Shown: positions 30,109-38,595 of the stretch, piece by piece | Layout: each line of letters starts with the position of its first letter | Position numbering within the stretch: the first letter of the stretch is position 1 | Position numbers and translations under genes: made by a program | Notes under the pieces: model-generated | The model's database searches: none | What the model saw: the letters and a program-made list of their open reading frames with translations, nothing else | What the model was told of the DNA's origin: nothing | Assembly: GCF_002760655.1 (NCBI RefSeq) | Contig: NZ_PDOC01000008.1 | Coordinates: forward strand, 142,946-206,945 | Length of the DNA stretch: 64,000 nt | Reading direction: 5' to 3' | Source: Massilia eurypsychrophila | Lineage (GTDB): Bacteria; Pseudomonadota; Gammaproteobacteria; Burkholderiales; Burkholderiaceae_D

Positions 30109-31218
30109 ATGACGAGCTGGGTAGAGGCAAGCTATTCCTGCGCCGACGAGCCGCCCGCATTCCTCGAACCGGAACTCGACCGCCTGTACGGCACCCGGCT
30201 GTCATGCCTGCCGCGCTTCAGGCTGCACGGCAGCTGGGACGGTGTGCGCGCCTACGTGGCCAGGCGCGCCGGCGTGGCCGAAGCGGTGTTCCTGTACCGC
30301 TTCGAGGGCGGCCGCGCGGTGGTGCTCAACGAAGGCATGACAGTTAGCGACGCGATCGCCAACCGCTTCGCCAGCTACCTGTTTCGCAACCACGACGGCG
30401 TGTCGCTCGTCGCGTTTCACTTTGTCGAAACCGGCGCAAGGCAGTTCGCCTTTCCGTCCGTGCGCGCCGCCTGTGGCGAAGACACCGTGCTGGCACTGCC
30501 GGCCAGCGTGGCCGCCTACCGCGCGGGCCTGGCCCCAAGCATCCAACGCAGCCTGGACCATCGTCTGCACCGCATCGAGCGCGCCCTGCCCGGCTTTACC
30601 TTCACCGTGCTGGAAAAGCAGGACGTGCCGGTGCGCCAGGTGCGCGCACTGATCCGCCTGCACCGGCTCAACATGGCGGCCAAGGGCATGGCGGCGCGCA
30701 TCGACGACGAGGAGGAACAGCGCATCATTGCGTACGTCGCGCTGTGCGGCTTCGTGTCGATCGCATCGAGCAACGGCAAGGTCTGCGCCGGCGCCATCAC
30801 GTACCGGCTGGGCAGCAATTTCACGACGCGCATCCTGGCGCACGACCCGGCCCATGCCGGCCTGCGGCTCGGTTTTTCCTGCGCCTACCTGACGATCTGC
30901 GAATGCATCGCCGCCGGCAACAGCCGCTACTTCCACTTCGGCTGGGGGCAGCGCGACTACAAGCGCCAGCTCGGCGGCCGCGAGCGCGCCCTGGTCCACC
31001 TGTCGCTGTTCCGCTCGCGCCTGCACGTCGCGCGCAACGCCGGCGCCGCCCTCGGCCCATTGCTCGGCGGCTGCGTCTTTCATCTGCGCCGCTCGCTGCT
31101 GCTGGCGTCGCATCACGACGGCTGGCTGGTCGCGCGCCTGGCCGATGCGCTGATTGCCGTCGGACGCCGGTTGCGCACCTTGCGCAAGCGTGCGCCCGCG
31201 CGCCGCGGCCTGCCTTGA
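30109..31218 (+). CDS. GNAT/FemAB-type acetyltransferase (Acetyltransf_6-like)
   Basis: About 369 residues. The C-terminal half has the features of the CelD/BcsL-type acyltransferases in polysaccharide clusters: VRALIRLHRLNMAAKG, then the beta strand VCAGAITYRLGSNFTTRIL and YFHFGWGQRDYKRQLGG. The ATG at 30109 follows GGGGAAG; an upstream ATG at 30076 is possible. It lies 86 bases after the glycosyltransferase on the same strand. Substrate unknown. Confidence 0.7.
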   Translation: MTSWVEASYSCADEPPAFLEPELDRLYGTRLSCLPRFRLHGSWDGVRAYVARRAGVAEAVFLYRFEGGRAVVLNEGMTVSDAIANRFASYLFRNHDGVSLVAFHFVETGARQFAFPSVRAACGEDTVLALPASVAAYRAGLAPSIQRSLDHRLHRIERALPGFTFTVLEKQDVPVRQVRALIRLHRLNMAAKGMAARIDDEEEQRIIAYVALCGFVSIASSNGKVCAGAITYRLGSNFTTRILAHDPAHAGLRLGFSCAYLTICECIAAGNSRYFHFGWGQRDYKRQLGGRERALVHLSLFRSRLHVARNAGAALGPLLGGCVFHLRRSLLLASHHDGWLVARLADALIAVGRRLRTLRKRAPARRGLP

Positions 31219-31240
31219 TGTGAGGCTCCACGCCGGCGCG

Positions 31241-33511
31241 TCAGCCGCTGTACTCAAGCCGTTCGAGGTTGCCGTAGCCGTATTTGTAGCCGTAGCCGGA
31301 CAGGCGCGGCTGGACGTCGTTGAAGACGATGCCGAACGGCGCCACGCCGGCCTGGTTCAGGCGCTTGATCGATTCGGTAATCTCGCGCTCGGTCGAGACG
31401 CCGGCGCGCGCCACCAGGAACACCGCGCCGGCGTGGCTGCCGAGCACCAGGGCGTCGGCCAGCGCCAGGATCGGCGGCGAATCGACCAGCACCACGTCGT
31501 ACTGTGCGCTCACCGACGCCAGCAGCGCGCCGACGCCGGCGTGCATGAAGACGTCCGGGTTGCCGGCCGGCGGGCAGCCGGTCGGGATGAAGTCGAGGTT
31601 GGCCAGCACATCGTGGCGGATCGCCTGGCTGATCGGCAAGGCGCCGCCGACCGCTTCGCACAGGCCGCGCTCGCGGGTGGCGCCGAAGTACTGGTGCAGG
31701 CGGCCATTGCGCACATCGGCGTCGATCAGCAGCACCCGTTTGCCGCCGGCGGCCATGACGGCGGCAAAGTTGGCCGACACGAACGACTTGCCCAGGCTCG
31801 ACGTCGGCCCGGCGAACATGATGACGTTGCTGTCGAACTGCGGCATCGAGAACTGCAGCGACGCGCGAAAGCTGCGCAGCGCTTCGACGGCGCCATCGGT
31901 GGGCCGCTCCAGCGCCAGCAGCAGCTGGCGGCCGTTGACGGCGCCGCGTTTGTTGAGCTTGGCCTGGGCGTCGCTGTGCGGAATGCTGGCAAATACCACG
32001 CGCGAGCCGAGCAGCTGCTCGATGCGCACGGGATCGTCGACTCCGCCACCGAGGTGGCGCCGCAGGACCGCCGCCGCCACGCCGAGCAGCAAGCCGGCGG
32101 CCAGGCCGGTGAGCACGATCAGCGCGCGCTGGGGGCGCACCGGCTCGTCGACGACCATCGGCGCGTCGACCATCCGCACATTGCTCGCCTTGCCCACCGA
32201 AACGATGCGCAGCTGCTGCGCCGTGTTCGCCAATGCCGTGTACAAGTCAGTATTGACCTTGACCTCGCGGCGCAGGCGCACCGCGTCTTGTTCCAGCAGC
32301 GGCAAGGTCTTGATGTGGCGGGCGACGTCGGCCAGTTCGCGGTCGACTTCGCCAAGCTGTCCGCTGACGGCCGCCACCACCGGATGGCGCGCCGTGAAGC
32401 GGGTCAGCAGCTCGGTTCGTTTTTGCAGCAGCTCGGAGCGGCGCGCCTTGGCGGCGGCCGCCTGCTGCAGGCTCAGCTTCGCTTCCTCGGCGAAGTCGAC
32501 GCTGCCGTTGGCCTTGCGAAAGGCGTTGTACTCGCCCTCGGCCTGTTCGACGCGCGCCTTCAGCTTGGGCAGCTGCTGGTCGAGGAAGGCGAGCGACTGG
32601 TCCGCCTCTTCGCTCTTGCGCGCCACGTTCTGGCGCATGTACTGGCGGCCGATTTCGAGCAGCAGCTCGTTGACCAGCTCGGCGCTGCCGCCCTCGAGCC
32701 TGACGACGATCACGCTGGACTGTTTGCCCTGCTCGGCGATAGCGAGGGAGCGCTGCAGCTGGCGGATGCTCGACATGGCCGAGTTGCGGGTCAGATTGAA
32801 GCGGGCGCCGGGCAGGCCGTCGAGGCGCGCCACCAAGAGTTCGAGCGGCCCTTCCGGCGCGGCGGCGCGGATCGCCGTGCCGACCTTGCCGTAGACGACG
32901 ATGTTGCTGACCGCGTCGTACAGGCTGAAGCGTTCTTCGCCGAGGCTGGTGACGACGAACTTGCGCCGGTACATGGCCGGCGGAACGTTGAACCACGGCA
33001 CCTCGATCCGTTCGGCGCCCCATACCTTGCCGCCGATGCCGAACAAGCCTGGCTGCGACAACTGCCCCGGGCGCAGGTCGGCCAGCATGCGCCCGACCAG
33101 CGGAAAGTGGTCCGGCGCGGCCTCGATGTACAGCTTGAGGCGCTCGACGGCCGAGCCGACCACGGTGCGCGAGCGCAGCAGCTCCATCTCGGCGGTTGCC
33201 GCCTTTTTGGTCTCGAACATGGCCGCCGCCTCGGTCAGCGCGTTTTTTGCCGCCGCCGGCGTCGCTTCCTCCACATGGATCAGCATGCTCGCTTCGTACA
33301 CCGGCCGCGCCAGCAGCGCGTAGGCGCCGGCGGCGAACGTGACCGCCAGCGTGATGGCGACGATCAGGCGCAAGTGGTCGCGCAGCAGTTGCAGCCAGCT
33401 GGCCAGTTCGGGCTCGTCGTCCTCCGGCACGGGTGGCGGCATGGCGATGTGCCGGCTGATGGCGCGGCGCCGCGGCAGGCGCATGCGGTAGGAATCGGTC
33501 TGGCTTGTCAT
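31241..33511 (-). CDS. Wzc-like polysaccharide chain-length/tyrosine kinase
   Basis: A 756-residue inner-membrane protein. TM1 is near residues 48-67, a large coiled-coil periplasmic region follows, and a second TM (LIVLTGLAAGLLLGVAAAVL) lies near 450. The cytoplasmic BY-kinase has Walker A GPTSSLGKSFVSANFA, Walker A' VLLIDADVRNGRLH and Walker B YDVVLVDSPPILALADA. The tail YGYKYGYGNLERLEYSG is the tyrosine-rich autophosphorylation cluster. Such proteins control export and chain length of capsule or exopolysaccharide. It converges with the GNAT gene. Confidence 0.88.
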   Translation of the reverse strand: MTSQTDSYRMRLPRRRAISRHIAMPPPVPEDDEPELASWLQLLRDHLRLIVAITLAVTFAAGAYALLARPVYEASMLIHVEEATPAAAKNALTEAAAMFETKKAATAEMELLRSRTVVGSAVERLKLYIEAAPDHFPLVGRMLADLRPGQLSQPGLFGIGGKVWGAERIEVPWFNVPPAMYRRKFVVTSLGEERFSLYDAVSNIVVYGKVGTAIRAAAPEGPLELLVARLDGLPGARFNLTRNSAMSSIRQLQRSLAIAEQGKQSSVIVVRLEGGSAELVNELLLEIGRQYMRQNVARKSEEADQSLAFLDQQLPKLKARVEQAEGEYNAFRKANGSVDFAEEAKLSLQQAAAAKARRSELLQKRTELLTRFTARHPVVAAVSGQLGEVDRELADVARHIKTLPLLEQDAVRLRREVKVNTDLYTALANTAQQLRIVSVGKASNVRMVDAPMVVDEPVRPQRALIVLTGLAAGLLLGVAAAVLRRHLGGGVDDPVRIEQLLGSRVVFASIPHSDAQAKLNKRGAVNGRQLLLALERPTDGAVEALRSFRASLQFSMPQFDSNVIMFAGPTSSLGKSFVSANFAAVMAAGGKRVLLIDADVRNGRLHQYFGATRERGLCEAVGGALPISQAIRHDVLANLDFIPTGCPPAGNPDVFMHAGVGALLASVSAQYDVVLVDSPPILALADALVLGSHAGAVFLVARAGVSTEREITESIKRLNQAGVAPFGIVFNDVQPRLSGYGYKYGYGNLERLEYSG

Positions 33512-33660
33512 GGTCGAGCTCGCAACGGTGGGGGCGCGACAGCGCCACATGCCCACGCTAAGGGAGCAGGCCCAACCCCGTTTGTGCTGAGTCAATCGGG
33601 CGCGCCCGGTTGAGCGATTAGCGCGTTTGCGCCGCCCCGTGGTTGCGGCGTGCGCGGCCC

Positions 33661-34398
33661 TTATGCGCCGCTGTTGCGCAGGTCGTCGACCGGCGAATTG
33701 CCGAAGCGATCGGCGAGCAGGTAGTCGACCAGCGCGGCGGCGCAGCGGGCCGGCGCGGCCAGCTCGCCGTTGCGCTTGAGTTCGTCGAAACGCTGGCGCA
33801 GCGGGAACCGTTCGAGCGCGGTGGCGCGGATTTCGGCTTGCATGCCGGTGTCGATGACGCCTGGCGCCAGGCTGCAGATGCGCAGCTTGCGATTCTGGTC
33901 GAGCGCCACCGCGCGCGCGTGCTGGTCGAGCGCGGCCTTGGTGGTGCAGTAGACGCTCCAGCCCGGATAGGCGCTGCGGCCGGCGCCGCTCGACACGTGC
34001 AGGATGCGGCAGGCCGCGCGCGGCGCGCAGGCGCCAGCGACGGCGGCAGCGAGCATCATCGGCGCGGCGACGTTGACGGCGATGGCGCGCGCGACGACGC
34101 CGGCGTCCTGCAGCGCCAGCGGGCCAACCGGCTGCACGGTGCCGGCATTATTGATCAGCAGGACAGTGTCGCAACCGGCCAGCGACGCCGCCAGCGCCGG
34201 GCCGGCCAGCCAGGCGCCGAGGGCGGCGCTGTCGGCCAGGTCGAGTTCGGTTTGCTGCAACAGGTCGGGATAGCGCGCCGCCAGTTGCGCCGCCGCGCCG
34301 CGCGCGATGCCGTGCACGGCGACGCCGCGCGCCAGCAGGTCGGCGGCGATGGCGGCGCCGAGACCCTTGCTGTGGCCGGTAAGGATCGCCTTCATCAT
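33661..34398 (-). CDS. short-chain dehydrogenase/reductase
   Basis: A 245-residue SDR enzyme. The cofactor loop is ILTGHSKGLGAAIA, NNAG appears in VLLINNAGTVQP, and the catalytic Ser and YxxxK are in ILHVSSGAGRSAYPGWSVYCTTKAAL. GHSKGLG in place of the usual TGxxxGIG and the overall plan recall sepiapterin-reductase-like members. Substrate unknown. It is 54 bases from the next gene on the same strand. Confidence 0.75.
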   Translation of the reverse strand: MMKAILTGHSKGLGAAIAADLLARGVAVHGIARGAAAQLAARYPDLLQQTELDLADSAALGAWLAGPALAASLAGCDTVLLINNAGTVQPVGPLALQDAGVVARAIAVNVAAPMMLAAAVAGACAPRAACRILHVSSGAGRSAYPGWSVYCTTKAALDQHARAVALDQNRKLRICSLAPGVIDTGMQAEIRATALERFPLRQRFDELKRNGELAAPARCAAALVDYLLADRFGNSPVDDLRNSGA

Positions 34399-34452
34399 GG
34401 TGGATTTTCCGGTGGTGAGTGAGCGTCAAGTCTACCCCGGAATGCGTGCCGC

Positions 34453-34848
34453 TTACTGCGCCGGGATCGGCCGGTAGCGGTTGAACATGTCGCGCGCGAT
34501 GCGCCAGGCGCCGTCGATCTTGCGCCAGGCGATGAAGTAGCGGCCGTCGTCGATGCATTCGCGCTCACCGTTGGGCAGTGCGGCGAACAACTCGTAGCGC
34601 CCCACTTCGAGCGCCTGCTGGTCGTCGCCGTCCGCTTCCTGGGTGGTAAAGCGCGCCTCGACGATGCCCTGTTCGATGGCGCCGCCGAAGAACTGGCCGA
34701 TCGCGGCGCGGCCGTGAAAGGTCGGCAAGCCGTCCGGCATCAGGCAGGCGTCGTCGGTGTAGAGTGCCGCAGCGCGCATCGCATCGCCGGCGCCGAAGGC
34801 GGCGGCCAGGCCGTTTTGCGCGCTTTGCAACTCATCTTTCAGGCTCAT
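34453..34848 (-). CDS. SnoaL/DUF4440-like NTF2-fold protein
   Basis: A 131-residue single-domain protein with an NTF2-like pattern: the long N-terminal helix LKDELQSAQNGLAAAFGAGDAMRAAALY, then DDACLMPDGLPTFHGRAAIGQFF, and beta strands ending GRYFIAWRKIDGAWRIARDMFN. The family includes small cyclases, binding proteins and proteins of unknown role. It may share a transcript with the SDR gene downstream. Confidence 0.75.
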   Translation of the reverse strand: MSLKDELQSAQNGLAAAFGAGDAMRAAALYTDDACLMPDGLPTFHGRAAIGQFFGGAIEQGIVEARFTTQEADGDDQQALEVGRYELFAALPNGERECIDDGRYFIAWRKIDGAWRIARDMFNRYRPIPAQ

Positions 34849-35009
34849 GGAATTCCCTCGTCAAAAAAGGTCAATCGTTTGGTCCGTCACAGCGTTGCCG
34901 ATACTACACTAATTTTATTCTTGGCAACATTTATTTCGAGCCGCATTGGCGTGGAATTCACGCGCCGCGCAACGGTCTAACGCCAAGTTGGCTGACGCGA
35001 AGGGAGCAA

Positions 35010-35396
35010 ATGATGACCATGACCAAACTCGAGAAATCAACCTGGCAGGCGTATTTCGACAATGTGTCGAAAATCCTCGGCGGCAAGGAGGCCGAAGTCG
35101 AGATTTCGTCGCTGAACATCGGCAACCAGATCGAAGCGGAGTGGCTGCCGCTGATGGGCCTGGTGTACGACCCGAAAAGCGATGTCGTCGAGGTCCTGAT
35201 GGAAGGGCTCGACCACCTGATCCACAAGCCGAGCGAGATCTACATCGATCACGACGCGGTCCGGCTGGTCAGCCTGGAAGTGATCGACGGCGACGGCGTG
35301 CGCCAGATCATCAGGCTGCGCGATCCGCTGATGCTGCCGTACTCGGGCGCGATGGGCGGCGCCCAAGCGAGCGGCGCCGGCAACGCGCCGCCCTGA
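35010..35396 (+). CDS. DUF5335 family protein
   Basis: A 128-residue protein. The sequence WQAYFDNVSKILGGKEAEVE, then LNIGNQIEAEWLPLMGLVYD and LMEGLDHLIHKP matches the DUF5335 family as I know it. No signal peptide. The ATG at 35010 (ATGATG) follows AGGGAGC. Function unknown. Confidence 0.7.
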   Translation: MMTMTKLEKSTWQAYFDNVSKILGGKEAEVEISSLNIGNQIEAEWLPLMGLVYDPKSDVVEVLMEGLDHLIHKPSEIYIDHDAVRLVSLEVIDGDGVRQIIRLRDPLMLPYSGAMGGAQASGAGNAPP

Positions 35397-35407
35397 CCTG
35401 CACCTGG

Positions 35408-36241
35408 TTAAACGTCGATGACCAGATTGGGGCGGAACGCTTCCTGCTCGCCTTTGCTCGAATAGCCGAGCGGGTTGGCGACGACCCGGCACGCCCAGGC
35501 ATTGCCGCCGTTGTCGCCTTTGACAACATAGTCGTTCATGCAGTGCAGGTGGCCGTGCATCCAGACCTTGACGAAGGGCAGCAGGTCGTCGAGCGCGTTG
35601 CAAAATCCCGCCGTGCCGGCCGTAAGGCCGTAACGCGGGTCCGCGCTCAGCAAGCTGGGGGCGAAATGGGTCACCGCCACGGTGGCGCCGTCGAACGGCG
35701 CCGACAGCGCTTCGCGCAGCCAGGCCCGGCATTCCAGCGACATCGCGCGCAGCCCTTCGGCCAGCACCTGCTCGCCGTCCTTCAAGGTGGTGTTCTTGGA
35801 CAGATAATAGTTAGCGGCGCGAAAGGCCTTCGTCAGCGTCTGCATCTGTTTGGTCATGCTGGCGTCGCGGTCGACCAGCGCCTCGAAATCGGTCCACAGC
35901 GTGGTGCCGACGAAACGCACGCCGTCGTGCACGACGACTTCGCGGTCGAGCCAGGTGATGCCGAGGCGCTCGCAGGTGGCGCGCAGGCGGGCGTAGGTGG
36001 CGTCGAAGTCGAGCGCGTCGAATTCGTGGTTGCCGGGAACGTACATCACCTTGGCGTCGCCAGCGCCCGGGCGCAGCGGCGAAAAGCGTTCGAGGCCGAA
36101 GTCGTCCGACTTCAGGCGCGAGCCGGCCTGGTAGGAGCCGATGTCGCCAGCCAGCACGATGACGTCGACGCCGGCGGCGACATGGGGCTGAAAGTCCGGG
36201 TAACGTTCGAGGTGGAGATCCGAGAAAAGCTGTATGCGCAT
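35408..36241 (-). CDS. metallophosphoesterase
   Basis: A 277-residue calcineurin-like phosphoesterase. The metal-binding motifs appear in order: FSDLHLERYP (DxH), VIVLAGDIGSY (GD), VPGNHEFD (GNH), VTHFAPS and MHGHLHCMND (GHxH). Cytoplasmic, no signal. Substrate unknown. It converges with the DUF5335 gene. Confidence 0.85.
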   Translation of the reverse strand: MRIQLFSDLHLERYPDFQPHVAAGVDVIVLAGDIGSYQAGSRLKSDDFGLERFSPLRPGAGDAKVMYVPGNHEFDALDFDATYARLRATCERLGITWLDREVVVHDGVRFVGTTLWTDFEALVDRDASMTKQMQTLTKAFRAANYYLSKNTTLKDGEQVLAEGLRAMSLECRAWLREALSAPFDGATVAVTHFAPSLLSADPRYGLTAGTAGFCNALDDLLPFVKVWMHGHLHCMNDYVVKGDNGGNAWACRVVANPLGYSSKGEQEAFRPNLVIDV

Positions 36242-36295
36242 CGACGCAGTATATAAGAGTTAGCCCGAAGAGTTAGCCGCAGGGGCCTGGCCGCA

Positions 36296-36326
36296 GGGGT
36301 CTGACCCGGTTTTAGGGTCAGACCCC
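36296..36326. repeat. short palindromic repeat (family B)
   Basis: GGGGTCTGACCC (36296-36307), a seven-base loop and GGGTCAGACCCC (36315-36326). The same hairpin as the one between hscB and hscA. Confidence 0.8.
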
Positions 36327-36350
36327 GGAGTCCTCGGCGCTTGCGAATCC

Positions 36351-36381
36351 GGGGTCCGACCCCAACGCCGGGTCAGACCCC
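36351..36381. repeat. short palindromic repeat (family B), second copy
   Basis: GGGGTCCGACCC (36351-36362) and GGGTCAGACCCC (36370-36381) around a seven-base loop, 25 bases after the previous copy. One arm carries a single change, so the hairpin has one mismatch. The pair sits upstream of purT. Confidence 0.75.
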
Positions 36382-36472
36382 TGCTGCCGGTTTTCTGCAA
36401 GCGGCCGGGCTCTTTGCTATAGTCTCAGGTCTGCTGGCCACCCCGGCGCCGGCCGCTCAACACTCAAAACCC

Positions 36473-37687
36473 ATGACCACTTCCCGCACGCTCGGTACCC
36501 CGCTGTCCCCTTCCGCCACCAAAGTCATGCTGCTCGGCTCCGGTGAACTCGGCAAGGAGGTCATCATCTCGCTGCAGCGGCTCGGCGTCGAAGTCATCGC
36601 CGTCGACCGCTATCCGAACGCACCGGGGCACCAGGTGGCGCACCGCGCGCATGTCATCGACATGACCGACGGCGCCGCCCTGGCTGCGCTGATCGAACTG
36701 GAACAGCCGGACCTGGTGGTGCCGGAGATCGAGGCGATCGCCACCGGCATGCTGGCAGAACTGGAAGCGGCCGGCAAGATCACCTGCATCCCGACCGCGC
36801 GCGCGGCGCTGCTGACGATGAACCGCGAAGGCATCCGCCGCCTCGCCGCCGAAGAACTGGGACTGGCGACGTCGCCGTATCACTTCGCCAGCAGCCTGGC
36901 CGAACTGGAACAGGGCTGCGCCGACGTCGGCTTTCCGTGCGTGATCAAGCCGGTCATGTCGTCGTCCGGCAAGGGCCAGTCGAAGGTCGACGGGCCGAGC
37001 GAGGTGGCGGCAGCGTGGGCCTACGCCGCAGCCGGCAGCCGGGTCGACGCCGGCCGCGTCATCGTCGAAGGCTTCATCGACTTCGACTACGAAATCACGC
37101 TGCTGACGGTGCGCGCGATCGGCGCCGGCGGCCAGGTCGAAACCCAGTTCTGCGAGCCGATCGGCCACCTGCAGGTGCACGGCGACTATGTCGAATCGTG
37201 GCAGCCTCAGCCAATGCACCCGGCGGCGCTGCAGCGCGCCCGCGACATCGCCGAGAAGGTCACCGGCAACCTGGGCGGACTCGGTGTGTTCGGCGTGGAA
37301 CTGTTCGTCAAGGACGACATGGTGTGGTTCTCGGAAGTGAGCCCGCGCCCGCACGACACCGGCATGGTGACGATGTCCACCCAGGTGCAGAGCGAATTCG
37401 AGATTCACGCCAAGGCAGTGCTGGGTCTGCCGATCACGGTGGCGATGCGCTCGCCTGGCGCGTCGGCGGTCATTTATGGCCAGCACGACGCCAAGGGCAT
37501 CGCGTTCGAAGGCGTGGCCGAGGCGCTCAGCGTTCCGGGCACCGACATCCGCCTGTTCGGCAAGCCGGAATCGTTCACCCGCCGGCGCATGGGCGTGGCG
37601 CTGGCAACGGCCGACGATGTCGATACCGCGCGCACGCTCGCCAAGGCAGCGGCGGCGAAGGTCAAGCCGGTCGTTCCGCAAGCCTGA
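36473..37687 (+). CDS. purT: formate-dependent phosphoribosylglycinamide formyltransferase
   Basis: A 404-residue ATP-grasp enzyme that uses formate and ATP to formylate GAR in purine synthesis. Marks are [41 protein letters not shown], the ATP-grasp loop [15 protein letters not shown], and [15 protein letters not shown]. Length is typical. The ATG at 36473 gives the standard N-terminus. A cytosolic single gene behind a region with two hairpin repeats. Confidence 0.93.
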   Translation: MTTSRTLGTPLSPSATKVMLLGSGELGKEVIISLQRLGVEVIAVDRYPNAPGHQVAHRAHVIDMTDGAALAALIELEQPDLVVPEIEAIATGMLAELEAAGKITCIPTARAALLTMNREGIRRLAAEELGLATSPYHFASSLAELEQGCADVGFPCVIKPVMSSSGKGQSKVDGPSEVAAAWAYAAAGSRVDAGRVIVEGFIDFDYEITLLTVRAIGAGGQVETQFCEPIGHLQVHGDYVESWQPQPMHPAALQRARDIAEKVTGNLGGLGVFGVELFVKDDMVWFSEVSPRPHDTGMVTMSTQVQSEFEIHAKAVLGLPITVAMRSPGASAVIYGQHDAKGIAFEGVAEALSVPGTDIRLFGKPESFTRRRMGVALATADDVDTARTLAKAAAAKVKPVVPQA

Positions 37688-37690
37688 CCG

Positions 37691-38395
37691 TCACTCCTCC
37701 TTGTGCGCGCATTCGGCCGCGACCAGGTAGCGGCGCATGCGATTCCACCAATCGGCAAGGTTCACCGCAGGCTGATCGTCGGCGCCTGATCCTGCCTCGT
37801 CGCTCGCGGCCTGGTTCGCCTTGGCCGGCGTGGCTGCGATGGAGCGCGCGCCGGCGCTGACCGAGGCCAGTCGCCTTCGTCTCGGACGGGTGCGGTCAAG
37901 CGCGACGACGCGCATTGCCAGCTCGGTCAACCTGGTTTGAAACAGGCGCATGCCGGGCGGACGGCCGCGCAAGGCGCGCAGGTCAAAGTAGTTGCGCTCG
38001 GCGATCAACTTGACCAGGGGATCGCCGCTGGACGCCGGGCTGTCGTCGAGAATCGGACAGGTGATGTAGTGCACCGGCAAGATCAGGTCGTTGCGGCCCA
38101 GCTCGGACTCTTTGGCGGCGAACCGTTCGAGTTCATGGCGGCACGCGGCGCTGGTGAAAAAACTCGGCGTGATGATCGGCATGAACAGGGCGCATTCGTC
38201 GATTCCAGCGCTGATGCGCCCCCGCCATTCTTGCCCGAACGCGATGTCGGACGTGTCCTGGAAAATGTCGAACTGCCGGCCCAGCAGCGCGCGCACCTCG
38301 CCGCTGAGCAGCTTTCGAAACTTCGTCAGCTGTCCACCGTTGTGCTCGTCATCGAAACGGGCGTAGCTCATGAAAGCCGCAGAAGACGTGTCCAT
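37691..38395 (-). CDS. TIR domain protein
   Basis: About 234 residues. The first 140 form a TIR-type domain: SSAAFMSYARFDDEHNGGQL, then FDIFQDTSDIAFGQEWRGRI, ECALFMPIITPSFFTSAACR and HELERFAAKE. The Glu in the CRHELERF helix sits where NAD-cleaving TIR proteins place their catalytic Glu. A basic linker and a tail with NLADWWNRMRRYL follow. Bacterial TIR proteins often act in anti-phage defence or signalling. No partner gene (Thoeris, CBASS, Argonaute) is next to it. The ATG at 38395 has a GGAGG site. Confidence 0.75.
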   Translation of the reverse strand: MDTSSAAFMSYARFDDEHNGGQLTKFRKLLSGEVRALLGRQFDIFQDTSDIAFGQEWRGRISAGIDECALFMPIITPSFFTSAACRHELERFAAKESELGRNDLILPVHYITCPILDDSPASSGDPLVKLIAERNYFDLRALRGRPPGMRLFQTRLTELAMRVVALDRTRPRRRRLASVSAGARSIAATPAKANQAASDEAGSGADDQPAVNLADWWNRMRRYLVAAECAHKEE

Positions 38396-38595
38396 GCCAA
38401 GGATCCCTCCAATCAATGTCGCAACGGTGTTGCACAGCCGTCAGCTCATCGGCGCAGGCTGCGGGCGCATTAATGATGAGTAACAGTTGGACAAAGCGGA
38501 CGCGCAAACATTGCGTGCACCGGCGGGCTATATCGTGGGCAAATGATCTTGGTCAACAACGCGGGGACCAGCGCCCTGCCCCGCGGCAGGCGTCA

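Noticed and set aside
31154..33613. An 819-codon frame opposite the Wzc-like kinase
   Set aside because: Composition-driven antisense frame; the kinase motifs are on the other strand.
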